A DNA stretch of 64,000 nt, from the NCBI GenBank assembly GCA_010094045.1, contig ML986599.1, forward strand, positions 304,787 through 368,786, read 5' to 3'. Below the pieces are notes generated by a model, which had not been told where the DNA came from, did no database searches, and worked only from the letters and a program-made list of their open reading frames with translations. Positions 46,392-58,141 of this stretch are shown piece after piece. Numbering within the stretch: position 1 is the stretch's first letter; each line of letters opens with the position of its first letter. Both the position numbers and the translations under genes were made by a program. This DNA is from Lojkania enalia. Taxonomy: Eukaryota > Ascomycota > Dothideomycetes > Pleosporales.

Positions 46392-46661
46392 AAATTGTAG
46401 AAATAATAGCTGAACATGGGGGGGATGTTGGTGGGGGGTGGGAAGTAATTTTGGTATCGATAAATCTAGGAGAGCTAGGGGCGAAAGGGCAAGGCGCCAT
46501 CTGATCCTAGTATCAGAGCCGGAAAGCTTGATCTGCAATAGTCTACGCAATAACTGCATTCATGGCCAACATTCATCAGTCGACAAATAACATGTTGCCC
46601 CAGTGATATCTACTCCCTTCCATAACCACTCAATTTGCTATAGCATCACTCCGCAATCACA
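46392..46661. promoter_or_regulatory. bidirectional promoter region TRM140 / COQ10
   Basis: 270 bp between the two start codons. Any transcript leaders and promoters of both genes must overlap or abut here. No TATA box seen for either side. Confidence 0.4.
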
Positions 46662-47432
46662 ATGGCAACCAAAGTCTTCCGTCCCCGGCTCTTCACACCC
46701 GCGCTCCGCAACCTTCAGACCTACCAACCGCGCCGTACATTCCTTCCAAACCCCTTCGCTTCAGGCAATCCGCTATCCTCGCAACCTCAGGCCCTGACAG
46801 CTTCACGAACCCTACCATATCCACATCTTCCCATCTACGCAATAATATCAGACGTCAACTCCTACGCCTCCTTTCTGCCATACTGCCAATCCAGCACCGT
46901 CACGAAATGGTCGGCGCCCGATGCTACATACCAGCGAAAATGGCCATCAGAAGGGAAGATGGTAATAGGCTGGGGTAATCTGACAGAATCATTTACCTCA
47001 AGGATATTCTGCGTACCAGGGAAGATAGTAGAGAGTGTCGGCGGACAGACAGAGACAGATTTGGATCGACGAGCTATTGCACATCACTTGGGGACACTGG
47101 GCACGAACGAACATGCCGGGTCTTCGAGGATAACAGGAGGCAAGGATGCGGAGAATGGGCTGTTGACGCATTTGAGAAGTCGCTGGACGATTGATCCTCT
47201 GCCGACACGAGACAGAGCACAGTCTGAGCAGACGATGGTTACGCTATCTTTGGAATTTGCGTTTGGGAATCCGTTGTATACGACGTTGAGCGCGGGGGTC
47301 GCCCCAAAGTTGGCGGACGTTATGATCAAAGCATTTGAAAAGCGGGTGCAGTCTTTATTGCATGGCAAGTACGATTTAGCGAAGGCATCGTTAGCAGACC
47401 TCGGGGGAAGTCGAGCGGAACAAGCAATTTGA
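46662..47432 (+). CDS. COQ10: coenzyme Q-binding protein Coq10 (START-like)
   Basis: Single exon, 256 aa, ATG at 46662. The N-terminal ~45 residues are rich in Arg, Ser and Leu and lack acidic residues, as a mitochondrial targeting sequence. The Coq10/polyketide-cyclase fold follows: YAIISDVNSYASFLPYCQSSTV, GKMVIGWGNLTESFTSRIFCVPGKIVES, SRWTIDPLP and VTLSLEFAFGNPLYTTLSAGVAPKLADVMIKAFEKRVQSL, the family's typical final helix. Binds ubiquinone in the inner membrane and supports its use and synthesis. A low-complexity insertion of about 30 residues (GTNEHAGSSRITGGK) sits before the RSRWTI strand. Confidence 0.95.
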   Translation: MATKVFRPRLFTPALRNLQTYQPRRTFLPNPFASGNPLSSQPQALTASRTLPYPHLPIYAIISDVNSYASFLPYCQSSTVTKWSAPDATYQRKWPSEGKMVIGWGNLTESFTSRIFCVPGKIVESVGGQTETDLDRRAIAHHLGTLGTNEHAGSSRITGGKDAENGLLTHLRSRWTIDPLPTRDRAQSEQTMVTLSLEFAFGNPLYTTLSAGVAPKLADVMIKAFEKRVQSLLHGKYDLAKASLADLGGSRAEQAI

Positions 47433-47640
47433 GAACGAAGTTCAATAAGGATAGCGTCTGAGAATAACATTATCTGGGTAGATTCGGTCAAGTCACCTCA
47501 TTTGATACCACTGGATATAGAACAAGCAATATATTTTCAATCCCACTATCCGTATATACACCTATGCTGTACTTCCGATCGAGAATAGTGAGAACATTGA
47601 CACAAGTACAATATCTACAATGTCAAAGCATCTTCTCTAG

Positions 47641-47658
47641 ATATATATATATATATAT
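47641..47658 (+). repeat. (AT)9 microsatellite
   Basis: Nine AT dinucleotides just past the 3' end of the IRE1 coding sequence, between the convergent COQ10 and IRE1 genes. Confidence 0.9.
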
Positions 47659-47671
47659 AGATTCTCTCCTC

Positions 47672-50600
47672 TTATACTCCAACCTGTGCTTCAAAGTACG
47701 GTCTGAATCTTGGTTCTCCCTGAAGCCCACATTCCCTCACGCACTCATAGCACGACATAATCAGCTTCGGGAACTTGGTGGTCCAGTATCTCAAGTAACC
47801 GTGAGGAAGGGGGCCGACCTTTGCTTTGACAATGTCATCCATATCTTCATAGTGGTTCTTCTTATTTCTGAGGGCCCGGAGTAGATCTAACATTCTATCA
47901 CCCGTGTACTTTCGCTGTTTGCCAAGAGAATTGATGAAGGCATGATCAAGCTTGAGGAGGAAATTACGCTTCTTGTCAAGGACTTCGTAATTGTAGTTCT
48001 CAAGGATGGACAAGTGCTCCGAGGGAGGATCTCGCGGCTCCCGCTCCCAGTGGTCAGAACAGTCACAAAGGAAGTTGAGACGCTTCTCTGCCGGCCAGAA
48101 GAATGGGTGATTCATCACCTGCAATGCAGTTGGACGATCCTCTGGTCGATTTGACAACATCCAGGAGATAAGATGAATAGGTTCCTCCGAATCGTCGCCA
48201 AGACTGAGTTGTTTGAAGTTGGCTTTGTTCTTCTTAATGTTCAGCTCGCGAATTTGCATCCAACCTTCGTCATCATCGAAAGGATGAGAGCCGTTTGTGA
48301 GAACGTAGAAGAAGACACAACCAAGTGAGAAAATGTCCACAGCTCTCTTAACGCCCTGCGCCACGGGATCAGACGAGCTGGATGAATCTCGAGAGTGACC
48401 AGTGGAGCTGCCTCGATCTATGTCTTTCGGTTGGAGGATTAACTCTGGTGCTTTCCAGCCAACAGTGCCAGCATTTCCTGTTGTACCGATGAGGGTACTG
48501 ACGTTGTCGGGAAGTGTCTTACATAGACCGAAATCGGAAATGACCAGCCGTGGACCACCTTTTGAGTTTCGTTGTGGGTATGCAATGAGGATGTTTTGGG
48601 GCTTGATGTCGCGGTGAATAATTCTTAAACTGTGGAGGTGATTAACTCCAAGCGCGAGCTGGTATAGAGCTCGAGGAACGTCTGCATTGATGTCATTGAC
48701 AAGACGCTGTTGGCATTCATTGAGTTCTCCTTCAGGTCTACCATCACGGTAGAGATCGAAAAGACTAGCTTGACATAGTTCAACGGCAATGTATAGAAAA
48801 TTTTCATCTTTCTCATCATCGAAGTACCGAATAACATTGGGATGAAGGTCGCTTTCCTGAAGGAGCTTGATCTCTTGTTCAGCCAAGCCAAAATACTGCG
48901 GCAACATGCGCTTTATAGCAACTTCGCGTTCCTTGTGCTGGAGTTAGTTAGGCCGTTGGTGGATGTTCCGAGTATACTCACGTTCCATTTTCCTTCAAAT
49001 ACAAAGGTGCCTCCACTACCATTACCGAGAAGGCGGTCGAAATCGATAGTTAGCTTGCCAATTTTCTTGATATTAGAGATATCCTGAATGTCGTCACCAT
49101 TGACCACAACTTCATCGGGGTGCAATGTGGGTTTTTGATCAAGTTCTTTAGCCGCATTCACGATGCGATCGACCTCCTCGTCATCTTTTGGCTTTCTGGG
49201 TTTCTTCTGCCCTCCACGCTTTCCTCTGTGAGTCTTTTTCTTTCTTGGGATGCCTGAAGCAGCGCCTTCAGTTCCATTTAGTTGAGGTGTTTTGTCATCA
49301 GTCACCGCCGCCGTAGAGGCACCATTGGAATCGTCAATCCCTGTTGTTGGAGAAAGTTCTTCAGCAGTTGTTACTCTTGACAAAGGTTCGATATCCGTCT
49401 CCTCATCGTCCGGAATGTCAAACCTGACCTTTCTCTCTTCATGTTGCACTTCAATAGGGTCGGATACTGAAGCTTGTTTAGCTGGAGCCTCCGAGACAAC
49501 GGCTAGGGTACTAGTCTCTTGAGGAGGTATGGTGGACGGCTTTTGTTCTATGACCTCCAGTTTTGACTGAGAAGTGGTGTGTGTAGTTACTTGGAGAGGT
49601 TCGACTTTCTCGACATTAGCGAATTTAGAAAAGAGGGACTTCTTCACAGAATTGAATTTGGCTGGTTGCCCCAAACTGTAAGATGTGATGCCGGTAAATA
49701 TTACCATGAAGGTGAGAAAGATGGTTAGCCAATTTGCTTGACTCGGCGCTTCAATGACTACTTGTGGAGGGATGTTGGGAGCCTCAACAACCGGAGATTC
49801 GGAAACGACAGGCGAGTCTTCACTAGAAGGCGGGCCTATTGCTGGAAGCTCGGGGCGGATGTCCGGCATGGGCTCAAAAGAATGGTCCAAAGAATGTACG
49901 CCAACCAGTCCGGAGCGCTCCGGAAAATGATGTTGGCCGTCCCACGTAAGCACGTCATTGCTCCACTCAGGAGTATAGCATAGTGCCTGTGGGGCACTGT
50001 CGGTAACGGCAGGGTAGTTCACTTCCGATAGAGCATACCAACTCCCGGTCTCGGTGGTGTTGAGCCATACAAAATTCTCTTTGTCCTCCAACACCCCAGG
50101 TAAAGGCGGCTGAGGTAGGAGAACAAGAGCCGGGTCGGGATCTTCGTCGTTTGGCGGGCGAGCTACATCGAAGACTCGCACAACCGGATACGAAAACTTT
50201 CTCTCGAATACAGGCCGTTTCGTGATAGACTTCTTAGGTCTATTGTGATTGTATGCGAGAGCATGGCCATCGAACCTGCTGTAGATGTACTGATTGTCCC
50301 TTGTCTGGACGTACTGGGATCGAAGATCCACATCTCGGTTGTTCGTCGTCCATTCAAAATATTTGATGGTGCAAATGTTATCTAAGGTATGTTGGTTGTG
50401 AATGCTGACAATATACTCGGTTTGTCCAAGATTGAAGAAACCTGTGCATTCTCGCTCCTTGTTGTCGAAATACTCGGTAGCGGAAGTTTCACAGCTCCCG
50501 GCGTTGACAACAGTCGATCCACCAGGGCTGAAAGTCTTCTTGATTATTCCGGTACGTGCATCAACAATATGCATATAGTTCTTCTTCTCCGCCGTGTACA

Positions 50601-51294
50601 CGTACGGAGGATCGGTGCCGGAGTAGGGGGATAGCTCCTCAGCCAATTGCTTGATAGTCATGCCTAGGCTTTGGAGGGTAGGGTAACGTCCCGGACTAAG
50701 AATATAGAGCTTGCCGTCCTCTTTGGGCTCCACAATCCACAAGAATGGTGGAGTTAGCGGAGCGCCATTGTCGCCAGAATTGTTTGGGCTGTGGTAGATG
50801 GTCTCTAACATGGGCTTCTTGATGTCTAGATCCCAGATCTCATCACCATTGTATCGGTCTCTGGCGTGTAGATGTCCATCAACGGTCGCCAGCAAGACAA
50901 AGTCCTCAACTGACCAATCCTGCAGGGAACGCGCACGCGGCTGCGTAAGACCACCCTTTTGGGCAGCGTTCCTTGCACGAGGGGCTCTGACAGCGAAATC
51001 CGCTGGAGCAGGGGAGACTTTGGTTGCTACGGCGCGCTCGTTCTGAGAAATGAGGGGAATGTATGCTTCGTGCCTCGAGGCGTGGGCAAAGTGGCCTTGA
51101 TTAGGCTTGAAATTCTTGGGGGGAGTGATGGTGTCGGCGATGGCCTCCTCACGGGGAGAGCCACGACGGGCATTCTGCTGATGCTGCGGCTGCTGCTGCT
51201 GAGCGGCCGGGGAAATCCATGGGAAGACCAGGAGGATTGCCAGCAGTGCGGTGCTCAAGCCGGGGCCAGCGCCAGGCGGCCGGCGACGCGGCAT
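47672..51294 (-). CDS. IRE1: unfolded-protein-response sensor kinase/endoribonuclease Ire1
   Basis: Exon 1 48982-51294 and exon 2 47672-48931; intron 48932-48981; 1190 aa. ER transmembrane sensor that splices HAC1-type mRNA. Order: signal peptide (ALLAILLVFPWISPAA), Gln-rich stretch, lumenal beta-propeller-like domain (VLLATVDGHLHARDRYNGDEIWDL, YTAEKKNYMHIVDARTG), TM helix WLTIFLTFMVIFTGITSYSLG, a long charged cytosolic linker with a Lys-rich run (RKKKTHRGKRGGQKKPRK), then the kinase: glycine loop LGNGSGGTFVFEGKW, catalytic Lys778 in VAIKRM, HRDIKPQN with Asp879, DFG with Asp904, and the C-terminal KEN RNase domain (FLLKLDHAFINSLGKQRKY...LRALRNKKNHYEDM). All active-site motifs are intact. Splicing joins EGKWN to EREVAIKRM. 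Confidence 0.97.
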
Positions 51295-52687
51295 CGTTCG
51301 TGGAGCGGTTTTATGATGTGCGAGTGGAAGCCTGCGGCAGGCTGGAAGGCGGAGAGAGATGGAGCATCAGCTCGGCGATGGAGGGAGGGTGGGAGAGTGG
51401 GAGAGGAGTAAGGGCGGGCAGAGGCAGTTGCTAAGGTGAGATTTTGACACAGTATATTACGGCGGGGAGCTGAGCGTGCGCCCCCTGGGGGAGCGTGCGT
51501 CGAGCGACAAGGCCCGGATTCACGGCCAATGAGACCAGCCACCTTGACAGGTTAAAATCGGTGCCGTTGCCGCTCCAGCATTTGTCTATTTTAGATGCTT
51601 GGCAACAGCATAAGGCTGATTGACCCCGTCGAGATTCGGGCGAGAGAGCACTACAGCGCGGACAAAGAGCGAGACGCTGCGCGGAGCATTTCTGTCTTGA
51701 GTTGGTGGCGGGTGTTGGCGAGGTGAGAGCGCCGGACCTCCCTCCCTTTCCGCGGTTCTGAAGAACACAGCGACACACCAACCTCCGGATGTGTACATGC
51801 AGTTACATAGCGTCCCTTCGTATGTACTACGCTTGGGATACACGCTACTTGCGTGAAATATCCGCCCGGGGGCTGGCTGGTGATGCTACATATCGAGCGC
51901 AGGGTCGAAAGGAACTTAATCGAACTACCCCGGCTTGGTCATTGCTAAAGCTTGCAAGAAGGGTTGTCCAACGTCAGAATCGCCCGAAAGAAAGCGAGGG
52001 GCGGGTTGAGAGCGCGCTTCGGGGTTGGCAGTGTTGAACGCCCAGGTGCTACTGGCTGTATCTAGTACAGAAGGGAGTACTCCGTACGCCAGTATCAAGC
52101 CGATATGATGTCCCTTGAATCGGCGGTCGCTCCCTTGAACGAGCTAGAAGTCTGCTCGGTGCATGCCACCAGACACTCAGGGAGAGATACCTCTGTTGTA
52201 CCTGTGACGGCTGAACCAATCTACCGCGGCGAACCCGCCGATACCACGCCTCGAATTGAGCCAGTCGGTCTTCGAACCATCTTGAACGACGAGGCAAAGA
52301 TTTTCTGTCGCCGATGCCCAACAGATGAAACGCAGGTGGGGGCAATCCCATTCGCTAACCGGCAATTTTGGAGGCCAGAATCGCGGCGAAGACCTAACAC
52401 AAGCGCTGAAACCAATCCTTCGTAAGTCTTGCCTCTCACCAGCCTTCTGCGACGCAAGCGCAATCCTTTGTATCCCTAGTTTCCCGAACGATGAGCGAAG
52501 AGCATTATTCTAGTGTGCTGACGGGCGGCTGACTGATCAGTGACAAGCTGCAAGTTAATCACCAGCATTGCCTGTTAGCAGCAGACCTCACAGCTTTGAT
52601 ATTATTGCTATATAATGTACAGTCTATCTAGCGGCCAAGATTTGCATCATCATCATGATGCTTGTCCGCAATGGCTGTATCACCATC
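51295..52687. other. intergenic between IRE1 start and CCT2 end
   Basis: 1.4 kb, relatively GC-rich next to IRE1. Open frames on both strands at 52050-52460 have no family resemblance. Probably the IRE1 promoter and leader plus the CCT2 3' region; I saw no unfolded-protein-response element that I would defend. Confidence 0.4.
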
Positions 52688-54433
52688 CTACATGCGCTCA
52701 CGCCTCCGTGGTGCGCTCCGAATGATGTTGTCTACCCGAAGCAGTAACTGTGGGGAATTAGTGCTTGTTTTGATATAAATCCGCAAATTAGAGGCAACTC
52801 ACCTCCGCCGCCTCAGATGCCGAGGAAACAACCGCGCGCTTCAGCTTATAGCTTTCAATAACCCCCAGCTTCCGCATGTCGGCAATGCCACCGCCAGTTG
52901 TCAATAGGTCCAATCCCGAGCTGGTTAAGCCTGAATAGACTGCCTTGCGAAGTCGCGTGACGAGATCGCTCGAATCGAAACCAGCATTGTCCGCAAGGAT
53001 GGTTGGTAATTGCTGCAATGCCTTAGAGAAAGACTCAACTGCAATGGCCTTCTTTCCAGCCACATTCTGCGCAGCCTCTGCAACAGCTTTCGCCATTACC
53101 ATCTCTGCACAGCCGCCTCCAAGCGTCGTCTTGGGCTCGTTGATCGTCTGGGACAGGACTGCAAGCGCATCATGAAGAGATCGCTCTGCTTCATCTAGTA
53201 GTTGCTCGGTTGCTCCACGGAGGACGATTGTGCATGCCCTACCAGCCGCGACCCCAGAGAATCTAATCAACGTATCCTCACCGATAATCACCTCTTCAAT
53301 AAGATCACAGTGGCCGAGCTTAACATTTTCTGGGTGATCGAACGTCGAGGTAATCTCTCCTCCCGTAACAAGCGCTAATCGCTCTACACCATCGAAGTCC
53401 GCATGCTCGATTGAGGTGATGCCTGAGTCCGCGAATAGCTGTTCCGGCCAGTTGTAAATTAGCTGCCGGTTGACAAAGCAGTTGATGCCATGTGCTTTGA
53501 TACGCTCAACTTTAGCCCTCATCTTTTCCCTTTCGGCTTTTTCCAGCTCGGCCAGCTTGCCTGTCGAATCGACCTTGACCCTCGCACCAAAGATCTTGAT
53601 TTTGTCCGTGTCCATTGCGGTGTTGGCAATCAGAATTTTCGCATTCTCTACCCGCTTTGGTTGGTTGACACCGAATTTCTTGTCCAGGATAAAGCCTTCA
53701 TCTAGATATGAGTCCTTGAGCTTTCCTCCTGCCTTCTTGATGATTTGAATATGTGTTAGGTCAGTAGAGCCTTTCATTCTCAGAACAGCGTTTGTTGCGA
53801 GCTTTGCAAACTGCGCCTTGTCCTGACTTAGAACTTTCGAGCTAAGTGTTGTCCTGGCAATGGCCTCGAGGTCCTTCCTGAAAGCAGCATCATCCCCGCT
53901 GTTGTCTACTGCCGTCTGCTCCAAAGCTTTCAAAGCAGCATGGCTTGCTATCCTGTAGCCTTCGATAATTGTTTGAGGGTGTATCTTCTGATCTACGAGC
54001 TTCTCGGCCTCCCGAAGGAGCTCCGCAGCCAGAACAGTGACAGAGGTAGTTCCGTCGCCCACTTCGTCATCCTGGACTTTCGAGATATTCACCAAAACCT
54101 TAGCAGCGGCGTTGTCCAACGCAATCGATTTTAAAATCGTGGCTCCGTCGTTTGTTACCATAATCTCGCCAGTTGACCTGAAATCAAAAGTTTAGCTGGA
54201 GCTCTTCCCGAGCTCCCCACTACACTCACGCTGATTGTAATATTTTGTCCATACCCTTCGGACCTAAGGTACTCTTCACCAAATCGCCCACAGCAATAGC
54301 TCCGACGAAAGCGGAGAGACGCGCATTCTCTCCCTTCTCTTCCGTTACATCCTCCGCAAATATTTGTGTGGGGTTGTTATACGACTAGAATCGTTAGCAC
54401 AAAATGACAACATAAGTCCAACAAACTCACCAT
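52688..54433 (-). CDS. CCT2: T-complex chaperonin subunit CCT2 (beta)
   Basis: Exons 54431-54433 (only the ATG), 54230-54384, 52803-54177 and 52688-52747; introns 54385-54430, 54178-54229 and 52748-52802; 530 aa. Group II chaperonin subunit of TRiC/CCT that folds actin and tubulin. Seen: [49 protein letters not shown], the ATP-binding TNDGATILK and [31 protein letters not shown], apical-domain [60 protein letters not shown] and the last exon's [16 protein letters not shown]. The last two identify the beta subunit. The start codon sits alone in a 3-nt coding exon. Confidence 0.96.
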
Positions 54434-54669
54434 TTCTACCACCAGGAAGTAAACAAGTAAGGAGGGGTATCAACTAAGGTTCTGCGGAGCGGTTGTGATG
54501 CCTGGACGCGACTTTTTTTCGAAAGTCGTGAATGTTTGAAGTGTTTGCAGCTGATCGGCAAGTCGGCGTTCTGTAAAGCTTAGGTGCCAAGACCAATCCA
54601 ATGTTTTCTCGAGCTTGCACCATGCAGTGAGCTCTTAAGCCGACAGCATCACAACCTCACTATCTCGTC
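54434..54669. promoter_or_regulatory. bidirectional promoter region CCT2 / SAD1
   Basis: 236 bp between the divergent start codons of two housekeeping genes. No TATA element recognised. Confidence 0.4.
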
Positions 54670-56352
54670 ATGTCGAAACGACAAGCTCTAGAACCCCTTG
54701 AGGATATTTTGGATGCTCCTTCTCCCGCTTCGAAGCGCGCGCGAGTTGATGGTGACGATATGCAAACCCCGGAGCCCGTGAACGGCTTCGCCAGCAACGG
54801 ACACCTTATGTCACCACGCGCACAAGATCGCGAAAAGATTGATATCGTTGGAGCTGACGCAGAGGAACATGACGAGCTCGTAGAAGCAGGTGTGGATCTC
54901 GACGAAGAAGAGTCGGCAATCAGTGCACCCGGGCGGCAGACCGCGCCAGAGGAAGGATACACAGATCTTTATCTGGACACGATAAATCGCAAGGTCCTGG
55001 ATTTTGACTTCGAGAAGCTCTGCTCCGTCACACTATCCAACATCAATGTGTACGCATGCCTTGTATGCGGGAAATATTTTCAGGGCAGAGGGCCAAAATC
55101 ACAGGCCTACTTCCATGCACTAGAGGAGGGCCATCACGTCTACGTCAATATGGAAACGAAGAAGGTTTATGTACTCCCCGAGGGATATGAAGTCATGTCG
55201 AAGTCTTTAGACGACATCAAATTCGTCGTAGATCCCCAGTTAAACCGAGAGGAGGTAGCGAAACTTGACAAGGAGCCAAAGATTTCTTGGGATTTGCTAA
55301 ACAAGGAGTATATACCGGGTTTTGTGGGGATGAACAACATCAAGGCGAATGACTACTTTAATGTGGTTATTCAGGCGCTTGCACATGTAGTCCCCTTGAG
55401 GAACTTTTTCATGTTGGAGGACCTCTCCAACCGCCCCCAACTTGCACAACGGCTCAGCACCTTGGTCCGCAAAATCTGGAATCCACGAGCCTTCAAAAGC
55501 CATGTATCGCCACATGAGCTCCTTCAAGAGATTGCGCTTCGATCTTCAAAGCGATTCACCCTTACAGATCAGTCAGATCCTGTCGACTTCCTTTCATGGT
55601 TCTTGAATCATCTCCACCTCGCAGTCGGAGGTTCAAAAACAAAATCCAATAGCAGTATCGTACAGAAGGTCTTTCAGGGTACGCTGAAGATTGAGTCTCA
55701 GGAAATTACCGCTCGTGCAGACGCTGGTGACCGCTTGCGGTTCGAAGATGCGGCGGTGAAGACAGAAACTACGAAATTCCTGGTACTCACATTAGATTTA
55801 CCCGCGGCGCCGCTTTTCCAGGATGCGCTAGAAAAGAACATTATTCCCCAGGTGCCACTTACGACCATCTTGAACAAGTACGACGGCTTGAGACCACAGG
55901 AGAAGATGAAACATCGTGTGCGCTACCGACTCCTGCACCCTCTCCCCCCTTATCTCCTTTTCCACATCAAGCGTTTTAGCAAGAACAAGTTTGTATCAGA
56001 GCGCAACCCAACCATTGTCACGTTTCCGGTTCGCTCCTTGGACATGTCTCCTTATGTGGAACCGAATCCCAAGCTGCACCCGCCTGGTGAACCCATATGG
56101 TACGACTTGGTAGCCAACATTACGCACGAGGCAGTCAAGAAGAAGGACGATAGTGTAGAAGGCGAGCAAGAAACTAAGGTATGGAGAGTCCAGCTCCGAG
56201 ATCGGAGTCGGGATGAGTGGTGGGGTGTTCAAGATCTTTTCGTTGAGAAAGAGCGGGGGGAGACTCTGTTCACAAAGGAGAGCTACATCCAGGTATGGGA
56301 ACGGAGGCGAACGCCAGGTGCTAACTCCAAAGGGAAAACGAAATTGACTTGA
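54670..56352 (+). CDS. SAD1: USP39/Sad1-like spliceosomal pseudo-deubiquitinase
   Basis: Single exon, 560 aa. After an acidic N-terminus comes a ZnF-UBP domain (residues ~105-180: LCSVTLSNINVYACLVCGKYFQGRGPKSQAYFHALEEGHHVYVNM), then a USP fold. The USP Cys-box GLxNxGNTCYMN is here GMNNIKANDYFNVVIQAL, so the catalytic Cys is Asp228; this is the state known for Sad1/USP39, which are inactive as proteases and assist tri-snRNP assembly. Further blocks: DPVDFLSWFLNHLH, QKVFQGTLK, PYLLFHIKRFSKNKF and YDLVANITHEA. Nuclear pre-mRNA splicing role follows from the family. Confidence 0.95.
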   Translation: MSKRQALEPLEDILDAPSPASKRARVDGDDMQTPEPVNGFASNGHLMSPRAQDREKIDIVGADAEEHDELVEAGVDLDEEESAISAPGRQTAPEEGYTDLYLDTINRKVLDFDFEKLCSVTLSNINVYACLVCGKYFQGRGPKSQAYFHALEEGHHVYVNMETKKVYVLPEGYEVMSKSLDDIKFVVDPQLNREEVAKLDKEPKISWDLLNKEYIPGFVGMNNIKANDYFNVVIQALAHVVPLRNFFMLEDLSNRPQLAQRLSTLVRKIWNPRAFKSHVSPHELLQEIALRSSKRFTLTDQSDPVDFLSWFLNHLHLAVGGSKTKSNSSIVQKVFQGTLKIESQEITARADAGDRLRFEDAAVKTETTKFLVLTLDLPAAPLFQDALEKNIIPQVPLTTILNKYDGLRPQEKMKHRVRYRLLHPLPPYLLFHIKRFSKNKFVSERNPTIVTFPVRSLDMSPYVEPNPKLHPPGEPIWYDLVANITHEAVKKKDDSVEGEQETKVWRVQLRDRSRDEWWGVQDLFVEKERGETLFTKESYIQVWERRRTPGANSKGKTKLT

Positions 56353-56931
56353 GAATTGAGAGCCTGTCAAACTTGCTTCTCCAACAAGACCCAACTTTCG
56401 TAGCGGATCTTGGCGAAGAAATTTGCAGCTTAGAGAAGAGCTTCTAGTGGACCAGACCCATGAAGTATGCTTCAAGCAGCTCTTGCTCTCACGCTCATGG
56501 CATTGTTTTTGAAAGACCGAATATGTGGGGCTTAAATGCATGAGAATTCCTTTTATACCCGAATGTCAGACACTGAAGTGAAGTTCGTACGAATCATGTG
56601 CTTGAGCTCACACTTAATCTGAATGATTCCTGAGGAGGTCGATTTCGATTTGTAAATGAATTGATATTATTTCGACCTAGTAGACCTCTACTTCAAGTAT
56701 GTAAAATATTACTCGGCTCATGGGGCGACCATTTGAGTGACAAGGTCCCTTCCGCATTTGGACACAACAACACCGTCACTTCCTTCCCCACTCCTGTATA
56801 AATATATCATCACCTCAGCGACCTCCCTCTCTTCTTCTTTCCTACACCCCAACCCCGTCGCATCAACAACCTTCCACATCCGTCCATCACAACACCTCAC
56901 ATACTCCGATCAACGCCTAAACTAGCTCACC
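56353..56931. other. intergenic, 5' region of GST-kappa-like gene
   Basis: The 130 bp before the downstream start codon contain a TATA box and long CT/CA-rich leader. Nothing else seen. Confidence 0.5.
56797..56804 (+). promoter_or_regulatory. TATA box (TATAAATA)
   Basis: Canonical TATAAATA 128 bp upstream of the GST-kappa-like start codon, followed by pyrimidine/CA-rich sequence typical of fungal transcript leaders. Position fits a leader of about 100 nt. Confidence 0.55.
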
Positions 56932-58141
56932 ATGTCGAAGCCTAGGATCACATTGTACATCGACATTCTGAGCCCGTTCGCCTACTACGGGTTCTATGCG
57001 CTGCAGGTACACCAAGCCAATTTGTTCATTCATGCCCGACAGTATCGTTTAAGCGTGCTTCGCTGTCCGGATTTGTATTTTCTCATATTATTTCATGTGC
57101 GATTGGACGGATTCCAAGGGTTAAAGTTTATTCCCGAGTCTACTAGGTGACAATCCTTATGTTGATCCTCCCATCAGTATAGGCACTCCCGTTGTCCCAG
57201 CCCCCAGCAAGTCAGGTGCATGTAGGGGCAGGAGCAGGAGCATTAGGCAATTTCACTACTTCATCCCTACTTGGAAACTTTAATCCTAAAACAGGGAATC
57301 GAGCTCAGTCACAACCGCGAGATTTTTCAGACGTGAGCAGAACTAACTATTACCAGAACTTCACCATCTTCAAACAATGCAACGTAACCTATGTTCCCAT
57401 CTACCTACGCGATTTGGTGGTGCAGTGCGGAGGCAAGACACCGCTATCAATCAAGAGTATGTGTTTGAAACTGCTATATGTATCAATTCATGTCCAGTTT
57501 GGCGAATTTCGCGAGGCTTTCAAAACTATAAATTACGGCCTTAGCAGTATCGCTGACTAGCATCCAGACAAGGACAAATGGATCCGAAGCGAACGTCTCC
57601 GCTGGTCCCGTCACCTCAACATTCCCACCTCCCCTAACCTTCCCCCAGGTTTCCCCACTAATACTTTCTCCATTCAATGCACGCTTACCGCCCTCTCACT
57701 CTCTCACCCGCAATCCCTAATCCCTGCTATCTCTCTCTTCTATCACAATTACTGGGTCAAGTACAATGAGCCAGAGAAACCAGAGAACCTACTTGCGATT
57801 GTGAAGACTGTCCTTGGCTGTGAGAAGGAAGCGAGGAAGGCGACGAAGAGCGCGGATAGTGAGGAAGCCAAAGAAAAGCTGAAGGCGAACACGGAGAAAG
57901 CCTTTGCTGATGGTGCTTTTGGGCTGCCTTGGTTTGTTGGTGAGTTGCGTTCCTGTTTCTGTTATCTTGAATAAATGGAGAAGACAGGATAAAGATTGAG
58001 GGTAAGTGCTGACTATGACGTGTAGCTACGAATTTGAAGGGCGAAACGGAGGGGTTCTGGGGAGTAGATCACTTAGGACAGCTCTGTGATCATTTAGGAT
58101 TGGAGAGACCCGATGATAAGGGATTCAAGACTATGCTATGA
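56932..58141 (+). CDS. DsbA-family / glutathione S-transferase kappa-like protein
   Basis: Exons 56932-57006, 57357-57456, 57568-57939 and 58026-58141; introns 57007-57356, 57457-57567 and 57940-58025; 220 aa, the usual length of GST-kappa/2-hydroxychromene-2-carboxylate isomerases. The thioredoxin-fold start KPRITLYIDILSPFAYYGFYALQ has the Ser-Pro in place of CxxC; then QCNVTYVPIYLRDLVVQCGGKTPLSIKNKDKWI, FADGAFGLPWFV and FWGVDHLGQLCDHLGL, all typical. Family members use glutathione to isomerise or conjugate aromatic or peroxide substrates, in mitochondria, peroxisome or cytosol. Intron 1 is long (350 bp) and an earlier in-frame acceptor exists at 57182; I chose the later one because it preserves the family's normal spacing. 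Confidence 0.88.

Noticed and set aside
46392..46559. Upstream in-frame ATG (46559) extending the methyltransferase by 56 residues
   Set aside because: The extension (MQLLRRLLQIKLSG...) lacks family similarity and would leave almost no leader for COQ10's divergent partner; treated as 5' leader, though a targeting peptide cannot be excluded.
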